A stretch of DNA of 64,000 nucleotides from Mumia sp. ZJ1417 (GTDB taxonomy: Bacteria; Actinomycetota; Actinomycetes; Propionibacteriales; Nocardioidaceae). The DNA lies in the NCBI RefSeq assembly GCF_014127285.1, contig NZ_CP059901.1, forward strand, positions 2,604,001-2,668,000. The letters are read 5' to 3'. Numbering within the stretch: the stretch's first letter is position 1; each line of letters begins with the position of its first letter. The notes below the pieces were generated by a model. It did not search any database and was not told the origin of the DNA. It saw nothing but the letters and a program-made list of their open reading frames with translations. This document shows, piece after piece, positions 50,451 to 59,161 of the stretch. The translations under genes and the position numbers were made by a program.

Positions 50451-52071
50451 GGTCAACGATCCTAGTCGCCGCTCCGAGGCGTACGACGTGCGACGCGGCC
50501 GCGAGGGCTCGCTCGTCATGGCTGACCAGCAGGATCGACCGGTACGGGGCGAGGGCGACGAGGTCGCGCAGCAACGCCTCGGCGGTCGCGGCGTCGAGGT
50601 GCTCGGTCGGCTCGTCAAGCACGAGGACACGGTGGTCCCCGAGCAGGAGCCGGGCCAGTCCGAGCCGCTGCCGCTCTCCGCCGGACAGCCGGTTGCCGTT
50701 CTCGCCGACCTCGGTGTCGAGCCCGTCGGGCAGCCCGGCCACGAACAACCCGAGCCCCGCCGCGTCGAGTGCCGCACGCAAGGTCGCGTCGTCGGCGTCG
50801 GGATCGGCGATCCGCAAGTTCTCGCGGATAGTCGTGTCGAAGACGTGCTCGTCCTGGCGCAGGGTCGCGACGACCCGGCGGACCTGCTCGCCGGTGAGCG
50901 TGTCGATCGGCGTGCCTCCGAGCGTGATCGTGCCGGCGCGCGGCGCGGCGAGGCGCAGCAGGACCGCGGCGAGCGTCGACTTGCCGGACCCGCTCGGACC
51001 CGCGACGGCAACCACGGCGCCCTCTGGCAGGTCGAGGTCGAGGCCCCGTACGAGGTCCGGCGCGTCGCCCCAGCCGAGCGCGACGTCACGCAGGTGCAGG
51101 TCGAAGCCGACGGGATCCGCAGCCGGGTCGACCGGATCCACGACGTCCTCGGGAGCCGAGACGAGCTCGTCGACCCGGCGTCGCGACGCGGCCGAGCGGA
51201 GGTCCTGCTGCTCGATGCCGCTCAGGCCCTCCAGCGGCTCGGCCAGCGCCACGGGGGCGAGGACGACCACCGCGAGGAGCACCGGCGAGAGGGCCCCGTC
51301 GGCGGCCGCGGCGACACCGGTCCACGCGATCGCGCAGGTCGCGGCACCGAGGCACACCCGGACGAGGAGAACCCCGAGCCCGTCGAGGAAGGCGGTACGG
51401 CGCTCGGTGGACGCGAGATGATCCCCTGTACGGGCGACCTCGTCGCGTGCCTGGTCCGCGGCGCCGTACGCGACCAGGTCGCGCGCGGAGCGTACGGTCT
51501 GCGAGACCTCGGCGGCGAGCGCACCCCGGAGGTCCGCGGTGGCCGCGTTGGTCTGGTCGCCGCCGAGGCGTACGGCCACGAGAACCCCGCACCACGCGAC
51601 GAGAACCGCCGCCGCGAGGATCGCGCCGCCCAGCGGGAACACCGCGAGCACGAGCCCGACGACCACGGCTGCGGACAGGGCAGTGACGACCCGCGGGATC
51701 GCGACGCGCACGATCCGGTCCTGGAGGGCCTCGACGTCGGAGACGATGCGGCTGATGCGCTCGCCGCGCCGTCCGGCTGCCAGCGTCGACGGCGAGAGGC
51801 GCTCGAGCCCCTCGTACACCGCGAGCCGGATCTGCGTCCCAATCCTCAGCGCCCCGTCATGGGTGAACAGCCGCTCGACGTAGCGCAGCGCCGCACGGGC
51901 GACGCCGAAGGCGCGCACCGCCACGATCGCGAGCATGAGGTAGAGAACCGGAGGATGCTGTGCCGCCCGCGAGATCAGCCAGGCCGACACGAGCAGCAGC
52001 CCGATCGAGGCCAGGCTGGCGAGCAGGCCGAAGAATCCTCCGAGGACGAGACGGCGTCGTGCGGTCGTCAT
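50443..52071 (-). CDS. cydC: ABC transporter CydC (cytochrome bd assembly)
   Basis: Half-transporter of 542 residues: six-helix membrane domain (1-300) and an ATPase domain with Walker A GPSGSGKST, signature LSGGERQRLGLARLLLG and Walker B VLVLDEPTEHLD. With CydD it exports thiols (glutathione or cysteine in E. coli) required to assemble cytochrome bd. The start overlaps the cydD stop and its own stop overlaps ftsY. Last gene of cydABDC. Confidence 0.92.
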   Translation of the reverse strand: MTTARRRLVLGGFFGLLASLASIGLLLVSAWLISRAAQHPPVLYLMLAIVAVRAFGVARAALRYVERLFTHDGALRIGTQIRLAVYEGLERLSPSTLAAGRRGERISRIVSDVEALQDRIVRVAIPRVVTALSAAVVVGLVLAVFPLGGAILAAAVLVAWCGVLVAVRLGGDQTNAATADLRGALAAEVSQTVRSARDLVAYGAADQARDEVARTGDHLASTERRTAFLDGLGVLLVRVCLGAATCAIAWTGVAAAADGALSPVLLAVVVLAPVALAEPLEGLSGIEQQDLRSAASRRRVDELVSAPEDVVDPVDPAADPVGFDLHLRDVALGWGDAPDLVRGLDLDLPEGAVVAVAGPSGSGKSTLAAVLLRLAAPRAGTITLGGTPIDTLTGEQVRRVVATLRQDEHVFDTTIRENLRIADPDADDATLRAALDAAGLGLFVAGLPDGLDTEVGENGNRLSGGERQRLGLARLLLGDHRVLVLDEPTEHLDAATAEALLRDLVALAPYRSILLVSHDERALAAASHVVRLGAATRIVDRV

Positions 52072-53768
52072 GCGGTCACCCCCGTCGGTGCGGTGAGGGC
52101 GATGACGGTGTCGGCGTCCGCGACCAGCGCAGAGCGGTGCGCGACCACCACGACGGTGACCCGTGCGTCGCGCAGGCTGCGCCGGACCTCCCGCTCGGTG
52201 GCCGCGTCCAGACCCGCCGTCGGTTCGTCGAGGAGCATCACGGCCGCTCCCCCACGCCGTACGCGCAGCAGCGCACGTGCGACGGCGAGCCTGCGCCGCT
52301 CACCCGCGGAGAGGTTGGCACCGGCCTCGTGGACCTCGCGCCAGGGGTGCAGGTCGGGCGCGCCGGCGTCGCGCAGCGCTCGGGTCACGTCGTCGTCGGA
52401 CGCGTCGGGTGCGCCCAGGCGGACGTTCGCCGCGATCGTGCCCTCGAGGACCCCCGGCACCTGGGGGACCCACGCGATGCGGGTCCGCCAAGAAGCGAGG
52501 TCGAGGTCGGCCAGGTCGTACGACGTCCCGTCCGCGGCACGGATGGTGACGCGGCCGGCGGTGGGCGCGACGAACCCCATGAGCACGTCGACGAGCGTGC
52601 TCTTGCCGCAGCCCGACGGGCCGGTCAGGGCGGTGACCCGACCCGGCTCGATGGTCAGCGTCGTCGGAGGAAGCGCGGGGATGCTGCGTCCCTCGTACGA
52701 GACGGTCACGCCGTCGACGGCGATCGTGGCGCCGGTGAGGTCGGGGGCAGGGTGGTCTCGATACGTGGGTGCTCGACCACCAGCCTCACCGTCGAGGATC
52801 TCGTACACGTCGTCAGCGACCGACTGTCCCTCGGCGGAGTCGTGGAAGTGCGAGCCGACCTGCCGCAAGGGCAAATACGCGTCCGGGGCGAGCACGAGCA
52901 CGAACAGGCCCGTCATCAGGGACATGTGGCCCTCGACGATCCGCAGCCCGATCGAGACGGCGACCAGCGCCACCGAGATCGTCGCCACCAGCTCGAGGAC
53001 GAAAGACGACAGGAACGCCAGCCGCAGCGCCCCCATCGTCTCCTCACGGTTGCGCTCCCCCACCTCGGCGATGCCCTTGGTCTGGTTGCGCGAGCGGCCG
53101 AACACCTTGAGCACGACCAGTCCGTCGAGGACGTCCGAGAAGTGGTGGCCGAGCCGGACCATCGCGCGCCACCTCCGCTCCGTACGGTCGCGCGTCATGT
53201 AGCCGACGAGCACCATGAACAGGACGGTCAGCGGCAGGGTCACCGCGATCGTGACGCCCGACAGCGGGTCGGCCACGAAAGCCGCGACGATCACGACCGC
53301 CGGCACGGTCAGCGCCAGTGCGAGTGCCGGCAGATAGCGGGCGAAGTAGGTGTCGAGCTTGTCGAGTCCCGGCCCGAGCAGGGTCACGACATGGCTCGAC
53401 TCCGGGCGTGGCCCCCGCCGAGGCGCGCCGTCGAGCAGGCTCGCGACCACCTCGTCACGCAGCTGCGTCTTCACCCGGACGGCAGCGCGGGCGGAGACCA
53501 CCTCGTGGATCCACCCGAGCCCCGCCCGCGCCAGCACGGCCACCGCGAGGGCGACCACCGCGGCCGTGACGGCGGGGACGGGGCCTGAGCCCTCGAACCC
53601 GTCCGACACGATCCGCGCGATCAACCAGGACTGGGCGACCACCAGGGCGGCCATGACGGTCGCGAGGGCGACGCTGGTGACCAGGTACGACCGCACCGCA
53701 CGCGAGCGACGCACCAGACGTGGGTCCAGCGGGCGGGTCGACCCAGCTTGTACGGCCGTACTGCTCAT
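52068..53768 (-). CDS. cydD: ABC transporter CydD (cytochrome bd assembly)
   Basis: Half-transporter of 566 residues; membrane domain (about 25-310), ATPase with Walker A TGPSGCGKST, signature LSAGERRRLAVARALL and Walker B VMLLDEPTAGLD. ATG 53768 overlaps the cydB stop. Within it, near 52753-52782, the coding sequence carries a copy-like GGTCTCGATACG...CTCGACCACC element in the linker before the ATPase domain, resembling the dispersed repeats at 62281. The reading frame stays open across it. Confidence 0.93.
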   Translation of the reverse strand: MSSTAVQAGSTRPLDPRLVRRSRAVRSYLVTSVALATVMAALVVAQSWLIARIVSDGFEGSGPVPAVTAAVVALAVAVLARAGLGWIHEVVSARAAVRVKTQLRDEVVASLLDGAPRRGPRPESSHVVTLLGPGLDKLDTYFARYLPALALALTVPAVVIVAAFVADPLSGVTIAVTLPLTVLFMVLVGYMTRDRTERRWRAMVRLGHHFSDVLDGLVVLKVFGRSRNQTKGIAEVGERNREETMGALRLAFLSSFVLELVATISVALVAVSIGLRIVEGHMSLMTGLFVLVLAPDAYLPLRQVGSHFHDSAEGQSVADDVYEILDGEAGGRAPTYRDHPAPDLTGATIAVDGVTVSYEGRSIPALPPTTLTIEPGRVTALTGPSGCGKSTLVDVLMGFVAPTAGRVTIRAADGTSYDLADLDLASWRTRIAWVPQVPGVLEGTIAANVRLGAPDASDDDVTRALRDAGAPDLHPWREVHEAGANLSAGERRRLAVARALLRVRRGGAAVMLLDEPTAGLDAATEREVRRSLRDARVTVVVVAHRSALVADADTVIALTAPTGVTA

Positions 53769-54787
53769 GCCGGCGTGTGCTCCACCGGCACGTCCGCCGC
53801 GATGGACTCCACGCTGATCCGCTTGCGGAACACCCAGTAGCTCCAGGCCTGGTATCCGATGACGATCGGCAGGAAGATCACGGCGACCCAGCTCATGATC
53901 TCGAGCGTCTTGTCGGTCGAGGCCGCGTTCTCGGTCGTGAGGCTGTACGCCGGATCGAGCGTCGAGGGCATCACGTCGGGGAACAGCGCCACGAACAGGG
54001 CGGTGACAGCGAGACCGATCGCGGCCATCGTGCCGACGAACGCCCAGCCGTCGCGACGAGCCCAGGCAGCGACGAGCCCACCGACGAAGGCGAGCGCGGC
54101 GAGGCCAGACAGCGCCCACACCCAGACGTCGTCGTGGTCGAGGCACGTCCACAGCAGGAAACCGACCGCGAGCACCGCGGCGACCAGACCGACCTTGAGC
54201 GAGGCGTCGCGCGCCCGCTCGTGGATGATGCCGCGTGTCTTGAGCGCGAGGAAGTTCGCTCCGTGGGTCAGGAACAGGGTCAGCGTGACCGCCCCGGCCA
54301 GCAGTGCGTACGGGTTGAGCAGGTCGAAGAAAGTGCCGACGTAGTTCTTGTCGGCGTCGATCTCCACGCCACGCACGATGTTGCCGAACGCCACTCCCCA
54401 CAGCAGGGCGGGGACGAATGAGCCGAAAATGATCGCGGCGTCCCAGCGCTGCTTCCAGGCCGCGTCGTCGCGCTGGTGGCGGTACTCGAACGCCACGCCA
54501 CGCACGATCAGCGCGACCAGGATCAGAAGCAGCGGGAGGTAGAACCCGCTGAACAACGTCGCGTACCACTCCGGGAACGCGGCGAAGATGCTGGCGCCGG
54601 CGACGATCAACCAGACCTCGTTGCCGTCCCAGAGCGGGCTGATCGTGTTGATCATCGTGCGGCGTTCGCGGTCGTCGCGGCCCAGGAAGGGCAGCAGCAT
54701 GCCGACGCCGAAGTCGAATCCCTCGAGTACGAAGTACCCGACGAAGAGGAACGCGACGACGCAGAACCAAACGGTGGTGAGCTCCAT
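53765..54787 (-). CDS. cydB: Cytochrome bd ubiquinol/menaquinol oxidase subunit II
   Basis: Membrane subunit of 340 residues with about eight or nine helices. The N terminus has TTVWFCVVAFLFVGYFVLEGFDFGVGMLLPFLGRDDRERR, and WDGNEVWLIVAGASIFAAFPEWYAT is the family signature. It pairs with CydA to form the high-oxygen-affinity terminal oxidase. It begins 15 bases after cydA and overlaps cydD. Confidence 0.95.
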   Translation of the reverse strand: MELTTVWFCVVAFLFVGYFVLEGFDFGVGMLLPFLGRDDRERRTMINTISPLWDGNEVWLIVAGASIFAAFPEWYATLFSGFYLPLLLILVALIVRGVAFEYRHQRDDAAWKQRWDAAIIFGSFVPALLWGVAFGNIVRGVEIDADKNYVGTFFDLLNPYALLAGAVTLTLFLTHGANFLALKTRGIIHERARDASLKVGLVAAVLAVGFLLWTCLDHDDVWVWALSGLAALAFVGGLVAAWARRDGWAFVGTMAAIGLAVTALFVALFPDVMPSTLDPAYSLTTENAASTDKTLEIMSWVAVIFLPIVIGYQAWSYWVFRKRISVESIAADVPVEHTPA

Positions 54788-54802
54788 GATTCCTCTCCCT
54801 TC

Positions 54803-56215
54803 CTAGTAGGCGAACGCCATCGGCTTGTCGTCGGGCTGCTTGCCGGTCTCGTTGTCGGGATCGACGTCGGGCAGCCCCTTTTTGATCGCCGACAGCAGCA
54901 GCTTGACCTCGACGACCGCCAACGCTCCGTACAGCAGGGTGAAGACGATCAGGGACGTGAGCACGGTGCCGGCCCCGACGTTCGGCGAGACACCGGCCTC
55001 GGTCCGCATCAACCCGAACACGATCCAGGGCTGACGACCCATCTCGGTGAAGATCCAGCCGAAGGAGTTCGCGAACAGCGGGAGCAGCGTCGCCGCGACG
55101 GCGAGCCAGATCGGCCATCGCCGGTCGCTGCGGGGGACGCGGCCCTTGCGCGTGACCCAGAGCATCCAGGCGCCGATCGCCATCGCGAGCGCGCCACAGG
55201 TGATCATCAGCCGGAACGACCAGTACGTGACGGGGATGTACGGCTTGTAGTTGCCGGGCCCGTACGTCTCCTCGTACTCCGCCTGCAGGTTGTTGATCCC
55301 CTGGACCTCACCGTTCCACGTGCCGGTGGCGAGGTACGACAGGAGGTGCGGGACCTCGAGCTGGTAGAAGGGCTTGTCACCGTCGAGCGAGCCGACCGTG
55401 AGGATCGAGAACGGCGCTGGTTGCTTGGTCTCGTACAGCGCCTCGGCCGCGGCCATCTTCATCGGCTGGACCTCGGTCATGACCTTGCCCTGGATGTCGC
55501 CGGTGACGACGGTGCCGAGCCCGGCGACGAGCAGGGTCACGGCGCCCAGACGAAGGGTGGAGCGGAACGCGTCCGCATCGACGGGCTTGCGTCGGATCAG
55601 CCACCACATCGAGACCGCGGCCATGAGGCCGCCGGCCACCATGAAGGCGCCGAACAGCGTGTGCGGCAGCGTGATGAGGACGACCTTGTTGGTCAGGACC
55701 TCGGTGAAGCTCTCCAGTTCCGCACGTCCGCGCTCGGCGTTGAACGTGTAGCCCACCGGGTTCTGCATGAAGGAGTTCGCCGCGAGGATGAAGTACGCAG
55801 AGAGAGCGGTGCCGATCGCCGCGATCCACATGCAGGCGTTGTGCACCGCGGGTGAGAGCTTGTCCCATCCGAAAATCCAGAGGCCAAGGAAGGTCGACTC
55901 GAGGAAGAAGGCCAGCAGGCCCTCGACCGCGAGCGGCGCACCGAAGATGTCACCGACGAAACGTGAGTAGTCGGACCAGTTCATGCCGAACTGGAACTCC
56001 TGCACGAGGCCGGTGACGATCCCCATCGCGAAGTTGATCAGGAACACCTTCCCGAAGAACTTCGTGAGTCTCAGCCATTTCTCGTTGCGCGTCCTGACCC
56101 AGGCCAGCTCCAGGCCTGCGACGAGGAACGAGAGCCCGATCGTGATCGGGACGAAGAAGAAGTGGTAGACGGTCGTGATGCCGAACTGCCACCGCGCCAA
56201 CTCGAGGGCTTCCAT
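54803..56215 (-). CDS. cydA: Cytochrome bd oxidase subunit I
   Basis: Quinol-oxidising, haem-binding subunit, 470 residues. It has LARWQFGITTVYHFFFVPITIGLS with the haem-ligand histidine near residue 18, GLVQEFQFGMNW, GRQPW and a Q-loop of short length between helices 6 and 7 (GSLDGDKPFYQLEVPHLLSYLATGTWNG). First gene of cydABDC. The start at 56215 lies 87 bases from a row of BlaI-type palindromes shared with the divergent blaI-like gene, so repression by that regulator is plausible. Confidence 0.95.
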   Translation of the reverse strand: MEALELARWQFGITTVYHFFFVPITIGLSFLVAGLELAWVRTRNEKWLRLTKFFGKVFLINFAMGIVTGLVQEFQFGMNWSDYSRFVGDIFGAPLAVEGLLAFFLESTFLGLWIFGWDKLSPAVHNACMWIAAIGTALSAYFILAANSFMQNPVGYTFNAERGRAELESFTEVLTNKVVLITLPHTLFGAFMVAGGLMAAVSMWWLIRRKPVDADAFRSTLRLGAVTLLVAGLGTVVTGDIQGKVMTEVQPMKMAAAEALYETKQPAPFSILTVGSLDGDKPFYQLEVPHLLSYLATGTWNGEVQGINNLQAEYEETYGPGNYKPYIPVTYWSFRLMITCGALAMAIGAWMLWVTRKGRVPRSDRRWPIWLAVAATLLPLFANSFGWIFTEMGRQPWIVFGLMRTEAGVSPNVGAGTVLTSLIVFTLLYGALAVVEVKLLLSAIKKGLPDVDPDNETGKQPDDKPMAFAY

Positions 56216-56301
56216 GTCTCTCCCATGGCTCGAACTTCAGGTCACGCTAGTACCAGCGGCCCGGCCCGGCGACCCAGAAGATCCAGTCCCGCGAGGTCGA
56301 T

Positions 56302-56373
56302 GACGACACGCTGTAGGAAAAACCTACTACGCTGCGTCGTAGATCAGTACGTGGGGTACGACACGGTGTCGTA
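56302..56373. promoter_or_regulatory. Row of BlaI/MecI-type operator palindromes
   Basis: Three 17-base boxes: 56302-56318 (GACGACACGCTGTAGGA, weak), 56325-56341 (TACTACGCTGCGTCGTA, one mismatch per arm) and 56357-56373 (TACGACACGGTGTCGTA, perfect). They lie between cydA and the blaI-like gene, in the correct place to control both. TACnACA/TGTnGTA palindromes are known for the BlaI/CopY families. Confidence 0.7.
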
Positions 56374-56393
56374 GCAGCCCGTACACTCATCTC

Positions 56394-56819
56394 GTGGCAC
56401 GACTTGGCGAGCTCGAGCGCGAGGTGATGGACCTCCTCTGGGACGCGGACGACCCGCTGACCGGACGTGAGGTCCTCGATCTCCTGACCCCCAGCCGCGA
56501 CCTCGCCTACACGACGGTCACCACGGTCCTCGACCGGCTCGCCCGCAAGCAGGTCGTCGCACGCCGCCGCGAGGGCCGCGCCTTCACGTACGCACCGCAG
56601 GTCGGCCGTGACGAGCTCACCGTGACGCTCATGCACGAGGTGCTCGCGTCGGCCGGCGAAGACCGTACGGCAGCGCTCGTCTACTTCGCCGAGACGGCCA
56701 GCGACGACGACGCCCAGGCGCTGCGCGCCGCGCTCGCCCGCATCGAGGCGAAGAACCCGCCGGTCGAGCCTCCGCCGGTCGAGCCTGTCCCGCCGGTCGA
56801 GCCTGTCGAGACCCCATGA
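56394..56819 (+). CDS. BlaI/MecI/CopY-family repressor
   Basis: 141-residue winged-helix repressor. LGELEREVMDLLWDADDPLTGREVLDLL and YTTVTTVLDRLARKQVV (recognition helix) are the family hallmarks, followed by a dimerisation helix region to about residue 115. The last 20 residues are an odd Pro/Val/Glu repeat (PPVEPPPVEPVPPVEPVETP), encoded by copies of the dispersed element GGTCGAGCCTGTCGAGACC. The GTG start at 56394 lies 20 bases after the nearest operator palindrome. Coupled by ATGA to a BlaR-like protease gene. Confidence 0.9.
   Translation: MARLGELEREVMDLLWDADDPLTGREVLDLLTPSRDLAYTTVTTVLDRLARKQVVARRREGRAFTYAPQVGRDELTVTLMHEVLASAGEDRTAALVYFAETASDDDAQALRAALARIEAKNPPVEPPPVEPVPPVEPVETP
56758..56813. 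repeat. Dispersed GGTCGAGCC element inside the repressor 3' end
   Basis: Three tandem, partly degenerate units of CCGGTCGAGCC, the last complete as CGGTCGAGCCTGTCGAGACC. The same sequence occurs twice at 62313-62382. Here it is translated in frame as a V-E-P repeat. Confidence 0.7.
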
Positions 56820-57712
56820 CCACCCCGCTCCTGCTGGGCCTGATCGGGCTCGCGCTCGCCCAGCCCGTGCCCGCCGTCCTGGCGCGGATGGAGTGGCCCT
56901 ATCGCGCCCCGCGTGCCGCCGTCGTCCTCTGGCAGGCCCTGGCGCTCGCCGCGATCCTCGCCGTCGTCGGCGCCGGCCTGTCGGCGTCGTTGTGGCTGGT
57001 CGTGCACGAAGGCGCCCCGAACCCCGAGCCGGGTGCCTGGCGGGTCGCGCTGCACGTCGCATTCCTCGCACTCACGCTGGTCGTGGTGTTCCGTACGGCC
57101 TGGTCGATGGTGTCGGTCACCCTCGAGGTGCGTGCCGTACGACGGCGCCACCGGACCCTGGTGGACCTCGTCGCGAGCCGTGACGCGTCACGACGCTCCG
57201 TGCGCATCCTCGACACCAGCGAGCCCTTCGCCTACTGCCTCCCGGGCATGGACGCCCGCGTGGTCCTCTCGCGCGGCACCGTCGCCTCGCTGGATCCGTC
57301 CGAGCTCGACGCGGTGCTCGCCCACGAGCGCGCGCACCTGCGCGCACGTCACGACCTCGTGCTCGACGCCTTCACCGCGCTGCACCGCGCGTTCCCGCGC
57401 GTCCTGCGCAGCGAGGCCGCGCTGGCCTCGACCCGGGTCCTCGTGGAGCTGCTGGCCGACGACCATGCGCGACGCGCGAGCGGCACCACTCCCTTGGCGC
57501 GCGCGCTGGTCAAGATCGGCACGCGGCCGGCACCTGCCGGGGCCCTCGGCGCCACGACCACCCTCGTCCGTCGCATCGAGCGGCTGGAGGAGGAGCGGCC
57601 GGGCCGCCGAGAGGCGGTCGCCTGCTACGTGATGGCCGCGGTCGTCGTCGTCGGACCGACGGTCAGTCTCGCGGTGCCGTGGATGAGCTCAGCCTGGGCA
57701 ACGTTGAGCTGA
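56816..57712 (+). CDS. M56/BlaR1-like membrane metalloprotease
   Basis: 298-residue membrane zinc protease with helices near 1-20, 35-60, 75-100 and 275-292, and a cytoplasmic catalytic part holding HERAH (His-Glu-x-x-His) and a downstream glutamate region LLADDHARR. It lacks the penicillin-sensing domain of BlaR1, as is usual for the actinobacterial form. In such pairs the protease relieves repression by the BlaI-type protein. The start overlaps the repressor stop. The 3' end overlaps a small convergent gene by 50 bases. Confidence 0.88.
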   Translation: MTTPLLLGLIGLALAQPVPAVLARMEWPYRAPRAAVVLWQALALAAILAVVGAGLSASLWLVVHEGAPNPEPGAWRVALHVAFLALTLVVVFRTAWSMVSVTLEVRAVRRRHRTLVDLVASRDASRRSVRILDTSEPFAYCLPGMDARVVLSRGTVASLDPSELDAVLAHERAHLRARHDLVLDAFTALHRAFPRVLRSEAALASTRVLVELLADDHARRASGTTPLARALVKIGTRPAPAGALGATTTLVRRIERLEEERPGRREAVACYVMAAVVVVGPTVSLAVPWMSSAWATLS

Positions 57713-57917
57713 CGTCGCCCTCGTGGCCGGCGTCGGGGTGGTGACCGATCTGCGCCCACTCCGCGATCGCCGTGAGCATCCGGTCGAGCGCCGCCGATCC
57801 CGGCACCCGCGCAGGCACCACCCGCCCCCGGTACGGATAGGCGAGCACCGCCGCCAACAACACGGCGGCGATGACGATGAGCAGCATGACGGGCACGATG
57901 ACGACTGCCGACGACAT
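57663..57917 (-). CDS. Small membrane protein, function unknown
   Basis: 84 residues: one strong N-terminal membrane helix (about 3-27, AVVIVPVMLLIVIAAVLLAAVLAYPY) and a polar tail. It converges on, and overlaps by 50 bases, the protease gene. A G-rich Shine-Dalgarno-like stretch lies about ten bases before the ATG at 57917. Coding character is plausible; no family was recognised. Confidence 0.5.
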   Translation of the reverse strand: MSSAVVIVPVMLLIVIAAVLLAAVLAYPYRGRVVPARVPGSAALDRMLTAIAEWAQIGHHPDAGHEGDVSSTLPRLSSSTAPRD

Positions 57918-58009
57918 GTAGCGCAGACCCCCCGGGATCGGTCTCAAACGGACTGCATCAGGCTCTCACACAGATCGTCTAGAGGCCGATCCAGGCGCGA
58001 TGACCTTGG

Positions 58010-58456
58010 TCACTCCCGCGTGGATCCATCGGGCACGGGACCACCTGCCCGCGGGTCCGCACGGCTGCTCACGTCGCGGATCCCGAGCCCGATGAGGATG
58101 AAGATCACTCCCATCGCGGCCGCCATCGCCGCGACGCCGAAGGCGACGACGGAGGTGAACAGCGACGCCTGCAAGAACGCCGACGTCATCGCCGTCTCCC
58201 GCAGCGGGTCCTCCTGGTCGAGCTCAGCGTACGTCTTCCCGTCGGTCGACTCGAGCGTGTGCTTGTCGATGACCTTGGCCTGACAGTAGGCGCTGATCGG
58301 CCCTCGTACGGGGTCTCCCGCCGCGCAGTCGGCGTCATCGGCGACCGTGATCTTCTGGTCGGACAGGGTGGTGGAGACCATCACCCAGGTGACGATCGCC
58401 GCGACGATCATGATGGCGCCCAGCACGATCGAGGCGATGGAAGCGGTCTTGCGCAT
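58010..58456 (-). CDS. Two-helix membrane protein (often misnamed aromatic ring-opening dioxygenase LigA)
   Basis: 148 residues with membrane helices at about 7-28 and 96-122, and an extracytoplasmic loop with three cysteines (DDADCAAGDP, AYCQAK) and the conserved TLESTDGKTYAELDQEDPLRETAM. Actinobacterial homologues carry the label LigA in databases, as I recall, but nothing here looks like a dioxygenase. AAGGAT precedes the ATG at 58456. Function unknown. Confidence 0.72.
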   Translation of the reverse strand: MRKTASIASIVLGAIMIVAAIVTWVMVSTTLSDQKITVADDADCAAGDPVRGPISAYCQAKVIDKHTLESTDGKTYAELDQEDPLRETAMTSAFLQASLFTSVVAFGVAAMAAAMGVIFILIGLGIRDVSSRADPRAGGPVPDGSTRE

Positions 58457-58615
58457 GGTGATCCTTTCGGCGGAACGGCGATGCGAGCGTGACCCCCTGC
58501 ATATCGGGCCCGGATGACGCACGCAACAGGGACATGCGAAACCTTGACGCCGTCTGTAACTCTCCACGACGATCCGGACACTCACTTCATGACCGGCCGA
58601 CCGGAGGAGGCGCCC

Positions 58616-59161
58616 GTGGACGACGTCGAGCGGCACGACATGCTCGAGGCGTGGTTCCACGCGTACGCCGACCGTGTGCTCGCGTACCTGATGCACCGGA
58701 CCGACCCGGAGACGGCGCAGGACGTGATGCAGGAGGTGTTCGTGATCGCCTTCAAGAAGGCCGATGTCGTCCCGGAGCCCGCGCTCGGGTGGTTGTTCGG
58801 GACCGCGCGACGGGTGCTCGCCAACCATCGCCGCTCGTCTCGGCGGCGTGATCGGCTGACCGAGCGGATCGCCGTCGAGGCCGCGGTGTCCGCAGGCGCG
58901 TCGGGCGACGACATGGGCACTACCGACCGCCTCGCCCGCGCATTCAGCGCGCTCTCCCCCGCGGACCAGGAGGTCCTCTCGCTCAGCGCCTGGTACGACC
59001 TTGACGCCGATGAGGCGTCACGGGCGCTCGGGTGCTCGCGGGCGACCTACCGCGTACGCCTCCATCGTGCCCGGCGTCGGCTCGCCGAGCGGCTCGACGC
59101 GTCGGATCAGGCCGAGCGCCGGACCGACCCGAGCACACGGGCGGGAGCGACCCATGACTGA
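58616..59161 (+). CDS. ECF-type RNA polymerase sigma factor
   Basis: 181-residue sigma-70 family protein: region 2 (about 10-75; ADRVLAYLMHRTDPETAQDVMQEVFVIAFKKAD with LGWLFGTARRVLANHRR) and region 4 (about 120-165; FSALSPADQEVLSLSAWYDLDADEASRALGCSRATYRVRLHRARRRL). GTG 58616 is five bases after GGAGGAGG and is preferred over ATG 58589. The stop overlaps the start of the beta-propeller gene, which likely controls its activity. Confidence 0.88.
   Translation: MDDVERHDMLEAWFHAYADRVLAYLMHRTDPETAQDVMQEVFVIAFKKADVVPEPALGWLFGTARRVLANHRRSSRRRDRLTERIAVEAAVSAGASGDDMGTTDRLARAFSALSPADQEVLSLSAWYDLDADEASRALGCSRATYRVRLHRARRRLAERLDASDQAERRTDPSTRAGATHD

Noticed and set aside
49600-53202. Plus-strand open frame of about 1200 codons
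   Set aside because: Antisense to ftsY, cydC and cydD. Composition is low-complexity Ser/Arg/Thr, with no start signal or motif.
58010-58456. Aromatic ring-opening dioxygenase LigA
   Set aside because: The protein is a two-helix membrane protein without LigA features; that label is, to my knowledge, a propagated misannotation.
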